This document shows, piece after piece, positions 46,711-57,200 of a DNA stretch of 64,000 bases. This DNA comes from Astrothelium macrocarpum (lineage: Eukaryota; Ascomycota; Dothideomycetes; Trypetheliales; Trypetheliaceae): the NCBI GenBank assembly GCA_021030915.1, contig JAGEMR010000054.1:62001-126000 (forward strand), read 5' to 3'. Position 1 is the first letter of the stretch. Each line of letters starts with the position of its first letter. Made by a program: the position numbers and the translations under genes. Below the pieces are notes generated by a model that worked only from the letters and a program-made list of their open reading frames with translations, ran no database searches and had not been told where the DNA came from.

Positions 46711-46773
46711 CCTTAGCGGAAAATTCGTGTTTCTCTACACGTCTCCATCCCCCTGTTAGTCGCTTGCGGTACC

Positions 46774-48522
46774 ATGTTTCCTACGGCGATCTCCTTACTC
46801 GCCCTACTCGCTCTTCGAGTCTACTCAGACACAATCCCATCTTCTCCCGCTCCGCTTCCTCTTATTTTCTGGCACGGTCTTGGCGACAATTACCACACCA
46901 ATGTCGTTGAAGACTTGCTCTGGCCTGGCCATTTATTTCATCCTAAAACCTTCATATACACCATACGACTCGATGAGCATCCCGGTAGCGATGCCACCGC
47001 AACCTTCATTGGCAACACAACAACACAAATCGAGCAAGTCTGCAATACTATAGCTTCCCATCCCGTGCTTGGCAAAGCGCCTGCAGTGGACGCGTTAGGC
47101 TTCGACCAGGGTGGAGTCCTGCTCAGAGCACTTGTAGAAAGGTGTGGCGACAGGATCAAAGTAAGAAGTCTTGTCACGGTTGGTAGTCCGCATTCGGGAA
47201 TCTCGCAGTACCCGAATTGCAAGCCCTTGGATTACCTCTGTAAAGGCGCCTTGGGAATTGTGCGCGGCGACACATGGTCACATTTTGCGCAAAATAGATT
47301 GGTGCCTGCGCAATATTTCAGGGAGATTGAAGATGGCACAGGTGAGCCGACGCAAGCATACCGGGAGCATTCGAATTTGTTGGCGGATGTGAATAATGAG
47401 CGAAAAGAGAAGAATGCGACGTACAAGAAGCATCTGGGTGCGATTGAGAGATTCGTGATGTGCCGATTTGAAGAGGAGGATGCGGTTGAGCCAGAGAGCA
47501 CCTGGTTTGGAGATGTGTGGATCAAGCCCAAGTCTGACAAAGACGGTGACGGGCCCCAGGAGAGAATCGTGACGCCGCTTAAAGAGAGGGCGCTTTATAA
47601 GGAGGATTGGCTCGGTTTGCAGGAACTGGACAAAAAAGATGGGCTGATCTTCTTGACCGTTCGGGGAAAAAATATGCAGATTGAGTATGGTTATCTGATG
47701 CACATCGCCGGGGAATTCTTCGGGCCGCTCACGAATGGCGGTGATGGCAGTGGTGCGGTGGTGTGGAATGATGAGCGTTTGGAGAGTCTAACTCGACCTT
47801 CGTCCTCCAAAAACGACTACACGAGTGACATCCTCTATTTCTGGAGGGCAAACTTCAAAGATCCCAACAGGCAATATCAGCCGTCGGACTTTGACGTCGA
47901 GGAACATGATTGGATATACTCTGCCATGAAGCAAGACATACTCAGGGACCAACCGCATGATGAACACCATACAGCGCTGGCTGGCGATCTTGGAAATAAC
48001 GGTCGCGATCAAACGCAGCAGGTGTTTGATACAGATGCTGTGAAAACGAGCGAGATTCCCACCACAAATCTCACACAAAGGGATGCATACTCGAGCGAAC
48101 TCACCAAGGACATTTGGGAACTATCATGGCGTGTGATTGTGGACCATTGCTCGAATCAAAAGCCAGGAGTCCCTGAATTCGACGAAGAAACGAAGCAGTT
48201 GTGGTTCGAGGCATTCAGCATGTTTGTAAGGATCTTGCAAGCTGATCGACTTGATGATGGGTACTTCGGCCGTTGGAATAGCAGGCTCAACCATTCATTA
48301 CAGCTTGGGAAACATCTTTGCGACATTGAAGATGAGGTTGAGAGAAAGGCTTGGGCGAGAAAGTATACAGAGAGTTTAATGGTTACTTGGATACGTATGG
48401 AAGAAAGCAATTGGAAAGGTGGTATGGAGAGATGGGAATGGTATGGAGAATACTTGATTCCTGTGGATTGGAAGGGAGACTTCGTGTGCCTGGCGCAGTT
48501 TGTATACAGCACGTACGAATGA
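46774..48522 (+). CDS. Palmitoyl-protein thioesterase-like pseudoenzyme with C-terminal extension
   Basis: Single exon, 582 residues. A signal peptide (MFPTAISLLALLALRVYS) is followed by the PPT1 fold: LPLIFWHGLGDNY, TFIYTIRLDEHPG, FIGNTTTQIEQVC, APAVDALGFDQGGVLLRALVERC, LVTVGSPHSGI, LYKEDWLGLQELD. PPT1 removes palmitate from cysteines in lysosomes or vacuoles. The catalytic Ser of GFSQGG is Asp here (residue 111, GAC). The His of the G-D-H-L-Q-L motif is Asn (residue 300, RGKNMQIEY). Only the triad Asp (278) remains, so classical hydrolysis should be absent. Residues ~330-582 form an acidic, Trp-rich extension not found in the ~300 residue enzymes; I do not recognise it. The frame is open throughout, which argues against simple decay. 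Confidence 0.85.
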   Translation: MFPTAISLLALLALRVYSDTIPSSPAPLPLIFWHGLGDNYHTNVVEDLLWPGHLFHPKTFIYTIRLDEHPGSDATATFIGNTTTQIEQVCNTIASHPVLGKAPAVDALGFDQGGVLLRALVERCGDRIKVRSLVTVGSPHSGISQYPNCKPLDYLCKGALGIVRGDTWSHFAQNRLVPAQYFREIEDGTGEPTQAYREHSNLLADVNNERKEKNATYKKHLGAIERFVMCRFEEEDAVEPESTWFGDVWIKPKSDKDGDGPQERIVTPLKERALYKEDWLGLQELDKKDGLIFLTVRGKNMQIEYGYLMHIAGEFFGPLTNGGDGSGAVVWNDERLESLTRPSSSKNDYTSDILYFWRANFKDPNRQYQPSDFDVEEHDWIYSAMKQDILRDQPHDEHHTALAGDLGNNGRDQTQQVFDTDAVKTSEIPTTNLTQRDAYSSELTKDIWELSWRVIVDHCSNQKPGVPEFDEETKQLWFEAFSMFVRILQADRLDDGYFGRWNSRLNHSLQLGKHLCDIEDEVERKAWARKYTESLMVTWIRMEESNWKGGMERWEWYGEYLIPVDWKGDFVCLAQFVYSTYE

Positions 48523-48650
48523 ATTCATTTCAAATTCATGTTGCCGATCGTGCCTTTTACACGATAATCTGAGCCAAATCGTCTCACAATTCTGTTGTCG
48601 ATGGCATTTGTAGATAGCCCTACGAAAAAGATTATAGGCCCTTAGGAACA

Positions 48651-48706
48651 TCCTCTACGACCAAAAAAGTCTTTGCGGTATCGAGGGGAGAATGGCGAGG
48701 ATAAGA
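48651..48706 (+). pseudogene. Fragment of the GNAT gene 3' end
   Basis: About 55 bp (ctctacgac.aaaaaagtct through ggcgaggataa) repeat the last codons and stop of the acetyltransferase at 45680-45729, with five or so substitutions and one inserted A that breaks frame. The segment 45730-48650, with two repeats and the thioesterase-like gene, lies between the full gene end and this copy. No upstream part of the GNAT gene is present here. Confidence 0.75.
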
Positions 48707-48802
48707 GTAAACTATAGTAACACACATATTATGAGTAGTTTTTTAATCCCAATTGAATATGATAAATCATAATTTATACCTTTTTTTTTTCATTCTTTTT
48801 TA

Positions 48803-48845
48803 GAGTCACGTCCCCAGATCTGGTGAGTCCCCAGATCTGGTGAGC
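48803..48845 (+). repeat. Left terminal inverted repeat
   Basis: 43 bp, identical to the reverse complement of the right end, with two tandem 17 bp units that each carry CCAGATCTGG. Confidence 0.95.
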
Positions 48846-50553
48846 CTTTCGCATACTTTCCGCATGCGAAACGCGTTATTTGTTCCAATATCTCAAAAAT
48901 CTATCCAAAAAACCTCAGATTATGAAATTGAGATTTAAAAGATTCTTTTAATTCTTAAAAATAAAGAATTTTTTTTATTTTATATTATTATTTATTATTT
49001 TAAATTTTTTTATTTAATTCTATTCCGTAGATATAATATAGATCTTTTATATTTTCAAATTCATAAAATATAACAAATTCTTATAAATATAAAAGAAATT
49101 ATTTTAATTTGATGAATAAAATAATATATTATTATAAAAATTCTTTTTTTAATTTTATTATTGAAAAAATTCGTTCAATAATTACGATTTATACGCATCA
49201 GATATACGTCAAATAATATATCTATAATTATTCAATTCAATCTTATTAATTATAAATGATTTTATCATTTTCAAAAATGATATTTTAATATATAAATAAT
49301 ATTTATTTAATAATTAGAATATACGTAATATAAAAAAACAATTTATAAATATATAAAATATAGACGAATTAGAATTTGATATCAATGAAAAATAAATAAT
49401 AAAAATATTAATATATTTAAATAACATATAATAAAATAAAATTATAAATAATAAATAAAAATGAATAATAAATATTGAATATATCAATATTATAAATAAA
49501 ATATTATTTCCTTTTTTAATAGTTATTCAAAAATAAGAATATGAATATATATTAAATTAATAAATAAATATTTCAAAAATGATATTTTATAATTAATCAA
49601 AATAATTGAATATTAAATAATTTAAAATTATAATAATTGATCAAAATTTTTGAATTTTTAATATATAAAAAAATAATAAATCGCTAATATTTATTTATTA
49701 TCAATAATTATAAAAATCATATATAAATTGATTTTATTATTTATTATATAAAAAATGAAATTGATTTATTTATTATATTTTTTTATTATTTATATAAATT
49801 ATAATTATTTGATATTTTTATATTTTTGATTTTCAAATATTTTTATTCCAATAAAATATATATAATTTTTTAATTCAATTTATAATAAATTTTATAATCA
49901 GAATAAATCGAATTATTATTTTATATATATAAAAAAATAATGATTAAAAATAATATTTTTATTAAATGATGAAAAATTAATTTATCATTTATAATATTCA
50001 TATAAATTTTTAAAAATCTTTTTTATAAAATTATTTTAATTATTATTTAATCATATATATTATTCAATTTAATTAATTTGAATTTTTTATTATTTGATAA
50101 TTTTTTTTTAGAATTTATTAAATTAAAATGATTAAATAAATAATTTAATAAAAAATTATATAAATAATCAATATTTAAATTATTGATAAAATATTATATT
50201 GATTAAATAATTTATTTTTATGAAAATCAAAATATAATTATTTTTATTATAATAAATCAATTTAAAAAAATATAAATATTTTTTAAAAAACGAAAGAGGA
50301 ATTTTAAAAGAAAAAGAATCCAATTAAAAGATATTTTATTATATTTTATTAAAAATATATTACGAATAATTCATGAAATAGAAATAAAATTCAAAATAAA
50401 AGAATAACGTGATCGTTCATAAAAGATTTTAATGATTGAAATAAATAACGAAAAGGAAACTGAAAATTCAAAAAATGTATCTAATAATTCAGATGAGGAG
50501 AAAATTCCTCATAAGTGATACGCAACGCGATCGCAGACGAAGAGCTGAAAAAA

Positions 50554-50596
50554 GCTCACCAGATCTGGGGACTCACCAGATCTGGGGACGTGACTC
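50554..50596 (-). repeat. Right terminal inverted repeat
   Basis: 43 bp perfect inverse of 48803-48845, followed by TA. Confidence 0.95.
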
Positions 50597-50598
50597 TA

Positions 50599-51282
50599 TA
50601 ATTTTATTATAATAATTTTCTGTCAAAAGATGATCTCTTTAAATTAATATATCAAATATTGTCGAAATTGAGATCGGTTTTGAGCCACTTCGATCTAGCA
50701 GAGATCTTATAACTGACCTCTGCAATTTTACAGTCATGACTCTAGTAGTGACGCATACCACCTCAGATCTCAGAATCCGCTTCGTGATGCTGCTGTTCGA
50801 AACGCCTTTAGTACGGCTCTAAGCTTCTCCGCGAAAGGCATTTGATTCGCTGCTATAGCTGGTTTTTTTTTTTTTTTTTTTTTGGTCAACTACAGAGCGA
50901 CAATTCGCTTCTATTGCGTTTACTTATGACGAAATGCCCACAATAATGACCCCACGACTTACAAATTCCCGATGTAAAGCACACCTAAAAAATACAGAGC
51001 GCGCGAGACCCTCTTCACTGCCATTCGTTTGCACTTAGGTGCTGGTGGAGTCGAAAGCGCCGCGCCTTCAATACGAAACTATTGCCGAGTCATGTCATCC
51101 TATGGGGTGGACAGTGAGGACTAGGCTCGTCTCTAGTTACCCGATCAGTAGGCCATCGTCTCCAACCTTGTACCCACTTCATTTTGGACCTTCTAGCACA
51201 TAATTGCAGATTCAGATGATCTTGCGGCCGTCCGCATGAAGCTAAGCTCTCCTCCGTTGGCGAAGCCACCAATCAAGACACC
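50599..51282. other. Intergenic with 21 nt poly-T tract
   Basis: Contains an uninterrupted T run at 50863-50883. No gene recognised; lies between the TIR element and MITE copy D. Confidence 0.5.
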
Positions 51283-51506
51283 ACCAGGGGTTGCAATAGA
51301 AAATGTCAGTCGCGACCGCAAAAGATATAATCGCCACATACCTCATAAGGAGATCCTCAGCAATCAAAACCAAGAGAATATTGAGAGATATTTCTCGCTG
51401 TATTATTGACAAGTTCTAGTGTCTCGGAATGGTACAGGGCCCTCCCTATGAAGCCTGCAGCGGTGATATGCGTCGCGGTGGGGTGGATACTTTTAATTGC
51501 AACCAT
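51283..51506 (+). mobile_element. MITE copy D (~224 bp, most diverged)
   Basis: Same orientation as copy A. Shared words include accaggggttgcaatagaaa, tgtcagtcgcgaccgcaaaa, ggagatcctcag and ggaatggtacagggccctcc, ending aattgcaacca. It has drifted more than the other copies. Confidence 0.75.
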
Positions 51507-52072
51507 CGATCACGGTACTGGCAGAAGGTCCCGACATCGAGCTTTTCTAATCGCCAGACTAGAGGCTCAGGTACAGCAAGAATTTTGGATCTACAGTGGT
51601 AGGGATACCAGACTAAAGGGCTATAGCTCGAGTGCACCCTATACAGATCGGTCCACTTGAAAAGACATATATCCAAGGCATAGAAGCATTCAATGGCAAC
51701 TATATCCATGCATCGATGGAGTGGAGCAAAGTGTACTTAAAAAGCATTAATCACCTATGTCTTTCAGCAGTCTTGACGTATTTGACCTCAAGACTTAGCG
51801 ATCATTGAGATGTGTGCCCTCTAACGAACTCACAGGATCTTGGTATTGCTATGATGTATCCATAGTAGCACGACGTAAAGATACAGGTCTAGCATCACAT
51901 CATCCAAAAAGGAAGGAAGCGAAAAAACTACTTCATCGAACATAAGAAAAGTGCCTGAACAGAAAGCGAATTGATATCAACCCCTCTGCACAACCACGGC
52001 TTGATCCAGTGGCAAAGGCACCGGAAAGAGGTCAGATTGTAAGCTTCCACCTTCTGCGACAGGTGTCCGAAC
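51507..52072. other. Intergenic
   Basis: Between MITE copy D and the stop of the PTH11-like gene. Nothing recognised. Confidence 0.45.
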
Positions 52073-53396
52073 CTAGCATGATCCGCCAGTAACCGCAAAT
52101 TCATTCCGAATGTAGACACGATGTGTGCTGTACACATCATCCAGCTCATGATCGCTACCCAAGCTGGTTTTGTCACTGTTGGTACATACATTCTGCCCGT
52201 TCTTCGCGCGCACATACGTCTCGGTACCACGCAATGAATCATCAAATGGCTGACCCTGATGCTCCTGGTACCCTCTGCCCGCGCTTACTGACAAACGACC
52301 GAAAGATGTGAGTCCGAGATTCACCAGACCGCGGCGCTCTGTTACATCGTCTTGCTGTTGTCGCACATGGTCCGGCGTACGCTGAGAGAGCGTGGCGCTG
52401 GTGAAGAGCGCACGAAAAGAGGCGAGAGAGGCGACAATGCATACGACACCAAGCTCAAGAGCGGACCACCCATAGAGCCAGGTATTATCGTCCTGTGCGT
52501 TGCCGTCAACAGTGACCACAACGCGGATGATAGAGGCAATCATAGTGAAGACCGTCAAAGAGAAAATTCCAGCAAGGAGGAGTTTTTGTCGCCATCGAAT
52601 CTGTACCTTCCAGAGCAGAGTAATCGGTATCAGGATGACTACGCAGTGGATTAGTCTTGATGATACTGATTGTGCCAAGCCTGCGTACTCGAGCAGTCTG
52701 ATACGACATCCATCGCCGTCTGGACCCGAACTGATGCATGCACGAACGCAGCATTCCCGGTAGTGTTACATGTAGCTGTCACTATCAGCGCAGAAGATCA
52801 AGTGGCTCTTTGAAGCTTACCAAACACTACTTCTGGTGAAGGTACGATACACTTCCAGTCGACAACGCCTATCCAAATCGCCATGCAAGCAATGTTGAAG
52901 CCTAACACAGCCCACCAAATCGCTCGCTGGCGATCAACATTTGTCCCAAGACGTCTGAAGAAAATCAAGAAAGCAAGTTTGATACCCCATAATCCGAATA
53001 CCAAAACGATGTTCGACACGATCTGGTCAGTGTTGAAACGCCCGAAGCAACCTGGAAAGCTCGCATCTGGAAGTTGAGTACCAGCGCCAACATTGACCAC
53101 GTAGTATAAATCGTCGATGAACACCTGCTGAGTAGTTGAATAAACTAGCAACAGCAGCCACGATAAGATTACGAAGCCATCATCTACGAACAGCCTATGG
53201 AAGACTCTAGATCGGACGTAAAGTCTGAAGAGGACAAAGGGAAACGATATGGCGACCGAACACCATAGTATAACCTATATTCAATCAGCAATACGACTGA
53301 GGTCTCAGTAGACTGGATGTGGATTACCCGGTAACCCTCAGGTTGAATTCGTGCAATCGACTTTCCAGTAACAGGGAGTCCAGGTTTGGTGCTCAT
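52073..53396 (-). CDS. PTH11/SAT4-type seven-helix membrane protein
   Basis: Exons 53396-53328, 53274-52821, 52775-52689 and 52638-52073; 391 residues, all phases agreeing. The third intron (GTACGC...GACTAAT...GTAG, 50 nt) restores TAMDVVSDCS-IILIPITLLWKVQIRWRQK, a diagnostic block of the fungal rhodopsin-like (SAT4) family. Other blocks: FVLFRLYVRS, LFVDDGFVILSWLLLLVYST, GIKLAFLIFFRRLG, AIWIGVVDWKC, LLLAGIFSLTVFTMIASIIR, WLYGWSALELGVVCIVASLASFR. The ~90 residue hydrophilic tail is cytosolic. PTH11-like receptors sense surface or nutrient cues in plant-associated fungi; the ligand here is unknown. Confidence 0.88.
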
Positions 53397-54896
53397 GATG
53401 AGGTCTTTATCGAAAGGATAGAAGCTTTATCTCTAAAGAGAGTAGAGCAAATTGCGAAAGATCACCTGTAGAAAATATAAGGGATTGAGCTCTCAATGCG
53501 ACGAGTCATGAGAGAGCGAAAAGGTGTCTCAGCCCCTATGCCTACTGTAGCACAATACCTTGCAGGGTACGATACGCAATCGCAAGCAGCTATCCTCGCG
53601 TCTTTCCATGACTGTGAGCCGAAAAAAAAAAAAGGCAACGCAGCTGAACGGAAAATGGACCTGTGCATAGCAGCTGATGATCGACATTCTGATTCATGGT
53701 AGTCTCCTGTACAGCACTCGTTCGTTCTTGACCGATGGCTACCGTAACAGGGGGTTAGATCGCACCTGAACAAGTAGTTTTTCAATGAAAACTTACAATA
53801 CCAAAAGTACTATACGAAGAGCGGCTGTTGACTGGCCAATATGCCTTATGTAGATCAACGGTTGTGGCGTAAAAGACTCAACTTAGTACCAGTCTAGCCA
53901 TCGGACGCGCTTACATAGATACCGTAGATTGCAACCCTCGCCACGAGTTTGGTTGTAATGCGAAGCTCACGGCTAAGCATGATGCTAGAGAGGATGTTGA
54001 GAGAATAGAAGAAGCAAAATGGAGGTGGGGTTGCGTCCGAGATAAGACATCTTTGCCTTGCAGATGCAGGAATACTGAACGAATAGAAGATCTGGAGGAA
54101 GACGGGTTGCTGAAAGGGAGAAGTAGACTAGCTGGGTCGGGACGACTTGCAACACGGGAAGGATTTTGCTCCGCCAAGGGCGTCGGAGTTGCCGAGACTT
54201 TTGGGATAAGGCACCTACTTAGGTTAGCAGGAGCTCACACACCTACTACACCAAAGAATCGCTTCGTCCGCCCAGATTATAGCAAAGACATGGTACTAAA
54301 GACTCGTAAGTTGTAAATCACCTTGAAAGTTAGATGAAAAAACTAAATAAATATTACCTTTCAAAATTAAAAAGATTGATAAAGTATCGTATGTACTAAA
54401 CGGTATCATAGGTCAGTGTCTGAATATCCAAATGGCCGGTAGTTGGGTGCCCTGTCCTACATATTCACTTCACCTAAAAGAGCGTAAACGTGAGCATCCA
54501 GATTCTAAATGAACGACAACGAGGCAATAGCTATTAGTGACTAGTCTATGCAGTTGGTTCCATCCCTGATCTCGGCCATGCAGTTAGACATGGCGGTTAC
54601 TTGGTCCTGCCTGCCACAGGTCCTGGAACTTGGTTATGGGCAATTCGTATTCGTATGATCTTCAGGCGAACCAGACCAGTACAGCAGGAAAGCTCTATGT
54701 TCCAGCCCCATATCTGAGCTACAGAGTTGCTCGCAGATTCCTTGGCATATGCAGTGATCGCCAAGCAATCAAATTCAGCTGGAGAAGAAATCATCATACG
54801 CGTCGTAATTGATACAGATAATATGGGGCCAAGTTTCCGCTCAAGGATGTCGAAATCCATTTTTCTATCGAGTTATTCGCTGATCGCGGTCAAGTT
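53397..54896. other. 1.5 kb spacer between PTH11-like and P450 genes
   Basis: Upstream region of both divergent genes. Frames such as 54053-54316 (plus) show no family features. An A run lies at ~53624-53633. The two genes may be co-regulated from here. Confidence 0.4.
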
Positions 54897-56559
54897 ATGG
54901 CGAAACTGATTTTGTTGAGTTATGAGTATGCTCCGGCTTTCTATGTCAGTGCAACGTTGTCTTTATCAATCATATTCTACCTGTCTTACCTACCATCTTC
55001 TTTGTCAAAGGTAATAACCTCTGTACTGTGCTAAGTGACTCCAGCTTATATGAAATCAGATCCTTTCCCCGCGAAATGTAATAGACTTCATCCATCAACT
55101 ATACAGGCGCTATATGTACCTATTCAGAGGCGTGCAAATTGTCAAGAAGCAGTATGATGCTTCAAAGGGCATGCCTTTTGCTGTACTCACACCTAGCAAC
55201 CGTCATGTCGTCGTATCCTCGGCACAGCACATTCGGGAGTATAGCGAGGCCCTGTCAGACCAGCTGTCCCTCCATGCTGTAGTGAAAGAGGTCATTCAGC
55301 CTAGACACACCATGTGTAGGTTTGAGTGGAAAGATCAAAGAGGTGTGGAAGGTCTTGGATTCGTTCGTACGCTAAGATCGATTCTGACGCCGAAGCTCCC
55401 GTCGTTCGCTCCTAGAATGTGTGGCATTATAGCAGAGACTTTGCAGCAACGCCTCCAAGTCTATCCGCCAATCAATGGATGGAGTCAACACAAGGCATTT
55501 GAGCTCGCGCAGCAAGTTTCAAGTCAAATTAATTGTCTCGTTCTCTTTGGAGAGGAGCTCTACAGCCAACCTGGATTCGTTGACGTCGTTGTTCAATTCA
55601 CGTGGGATACATTCCGTGCAGCGGAAGTGGTTCGCACTCTGCCACCTATCATTGGACCAATGGTCGCCAGATACATGACTAACAACTATCATGCTTCATG
55701 GGTCCTTTACAATCGTTTGTATCCCATTGTTGACGAGCGGATGCGTCTCCGAGCATTGTATGAGGATGGACACCTTCGACATAAGCCCAACTTCAATGAT
55801 GGAATGCAATGGCTCGTGGATACATCACCGCGAAAGAACCCCTTCACTACTCCACGGATGATACACGAGATCATCGCCATGCTTTTCGGATCAATGCATA
55901 CCATGTCGATCACGATGGCAAATTCAATGATAGATCTTGCGTTGAACCCGCAGTGCACGGAGGCCCTACGGGAAGAAGCTCAGAGTGAGGCATTCAACAG
56001 ATTTCTTGAGAAGGCAGAGGGGTTGCCCTTGCTAGACAGCTTTCTGAAAGAGTCAGCGAGGTTGCATGGCTTTGATGTCATCACATCGAGACGTAAAGCG
56101 TTAAAGCCGTTCACTTTTTCAGATGGTTTGCGAGTCGATAAGGGGGATTGGGTTTGCATTTCACAGTGCGCTATGATGTGCGACGAGCGGTGCTTTCCCA
56201 AGCCGTTTCAATTCGACGCTTTTCACTGGGTCAACGGCACACAGCCAAAGACACTTGGAACCAGTGAGCCATACAAGTTTACAGACGTGCATCAAGATTG
56301 GCATATGTGGGGAACAGGTCGAATCCTCTGGTGAGCCCATTCGCACCTAGTTCGCTGGTACGATCGCTGACTCTTGGATGTTAGTCCCGGGAGGTTCTTT
56401 GCAGTTTTTGTCATCAAATTGGTGATGGTCGAAATGCTGAAGAAGTACGACTGCAAAATTTTGGATGAAACTAAGCCACGTTGGTTCCAATGGCGCTCAA
56501 GCTCAGTGCCTTCTCGAGGCATCACGCTTCTCATGAAGCCGAGACAAACTGAGAACTAA
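54897..56559 (+). CDS. Cytochrome P450 monooxygenase
   Basis: Exons 54897-55010, 55060-56330 and 56385-56559; 519 residues, a full P450 length. Exon 1 encodes an N-terminal anchor (YVSATLSLSIIFYLSYL). The ExxR motif is KESARLHG (Glu369/Arg372). The last splice rebuilds the haem loop GTGRIL-CPGRFFAVFV with Cys462 as the haem ligand. The I-helix is EIIAMLFGSMHTMS, where the usual A/G-G-x-D/E-T-T is replaced by a G-S-M-H-T form, as in some fungal families. A Pro-rich PPGP hinge after the anchor is not evident. Microsomal oxidation of a lipid or secondary metabolite is likely; no biosynthetic partners lie nearby, so the substrate is open. Confidence 0.9.
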
Positions 56560-57180
56560 ATGACGTAATTAGACAGGCTCCGAGGTAGCCTTTTCTTTTT
56601 GAAATCTTCGCGACTAGATCTTCGTAAACGTACCAGACATCAGCTACCTTCATATAATCATATTGTTTAGAACTAAAATCGTTCTTCACGCAAACGCAAT
56701 CGCGTCAGTCAAGTCGTTTCCACTAAGTCGAGACTGGAGTGCCACGCGTCTCATTAGCGAAGATAAAGAGGGTTAACCTGACACTACCCTTTTAGTCAGA
56801 GGAAAAAGGTACCGCGGCTTTGCACCAACTCTCGTATCCACTTGGACGAGAACATCGGTAGGATAGGTAAGCAGTCAAATTTTAGTTTTCATGCCATTTT
56901 GCCCGCATTAGGTAAGGTATTACACATGCTTTTGCCAGGTACCTGTAAGCAGGGGTTGGACGCGTTTCCGGCCACTGGGGGCGACGTGCGGAGCCAAAGA
57001 TTTAACTTTGGGTCTGTGTCTTTCAGCCTTCGCCTGCCACCTTCAGCTGCGAGAAAACGCAAGGTTCGCTTTTGAAGCTCGCCAAGTTCATACTATCGCG
57101 GATTGGAGAGAATGTTTGATCAAGCTTCTCAAGTCATGTCGTTGGCAGATGTTGCCTGTTGTACTCAACATGCATACGGG

Positions 57181-57200
57181 CTGAAGACCTTAGTCTTCAG
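57181..57200. repeat. Perfect 8 bp-stem hairpin
   Basis: CTGAAGAC, loop CTTA, GTCTTCAG. It is isolated; no adjacent gene end gives it an obvious role. Confidence 0.6.

Larger units (their letters stand above)
48801..50598. mobile_element. 1.79 kb TIR element with TA target site and extreme A+T interior
   Basis: Perfect 43 bp terminal inverted repeats at 48803-48845 and 50554-50596, each flanked outside by TA (48801-48802, 50597-50598), as for Tc1/mariner (Fot1/pogo-type) insertions. Each TIR holds a 17 bp unit twice, tccccagatctggtgag, with the palindrome CCAGATCTGG in each. The ~60 bp next to the TIRs are of ordinary composition with CG-rich words (ccgcatgcgaaacgcg; cgcaacgcgatcgcag). The ~1.5 kb interior is over 90% A+T (sample lines have 2-3 G/C in 60) and has no open frame of 60 codons. 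Length suits a Fot1-like transposon whose transposase has been erased, or a non-autonomous relative. Confidence 0.88.

Noticed and set aside
48880..50440. Possible mitochondrial DNA insertion
   Set aside because: The A+T-rich tract is bounded exactly by transposon TIRs and TA sites, is richer in A+T than usual fungal mtDNA, and has no mitochondrial gene motif.
52638..52689. Apparent frameshift in the PTH11-like gene (pseudogene)
   Set aside because: A 50 nt intron with GTACGC donor, GACTAAT branch and GTAG acceptor restores the frame and the conserved VVSD...ILIPITLLW block.
55114..56559. P450 as an N-terminally truncated fragment
   Set aside because: An upstream exon (54897-55010) with a membrane anchor joins in frame, giving a normal 519 residues.
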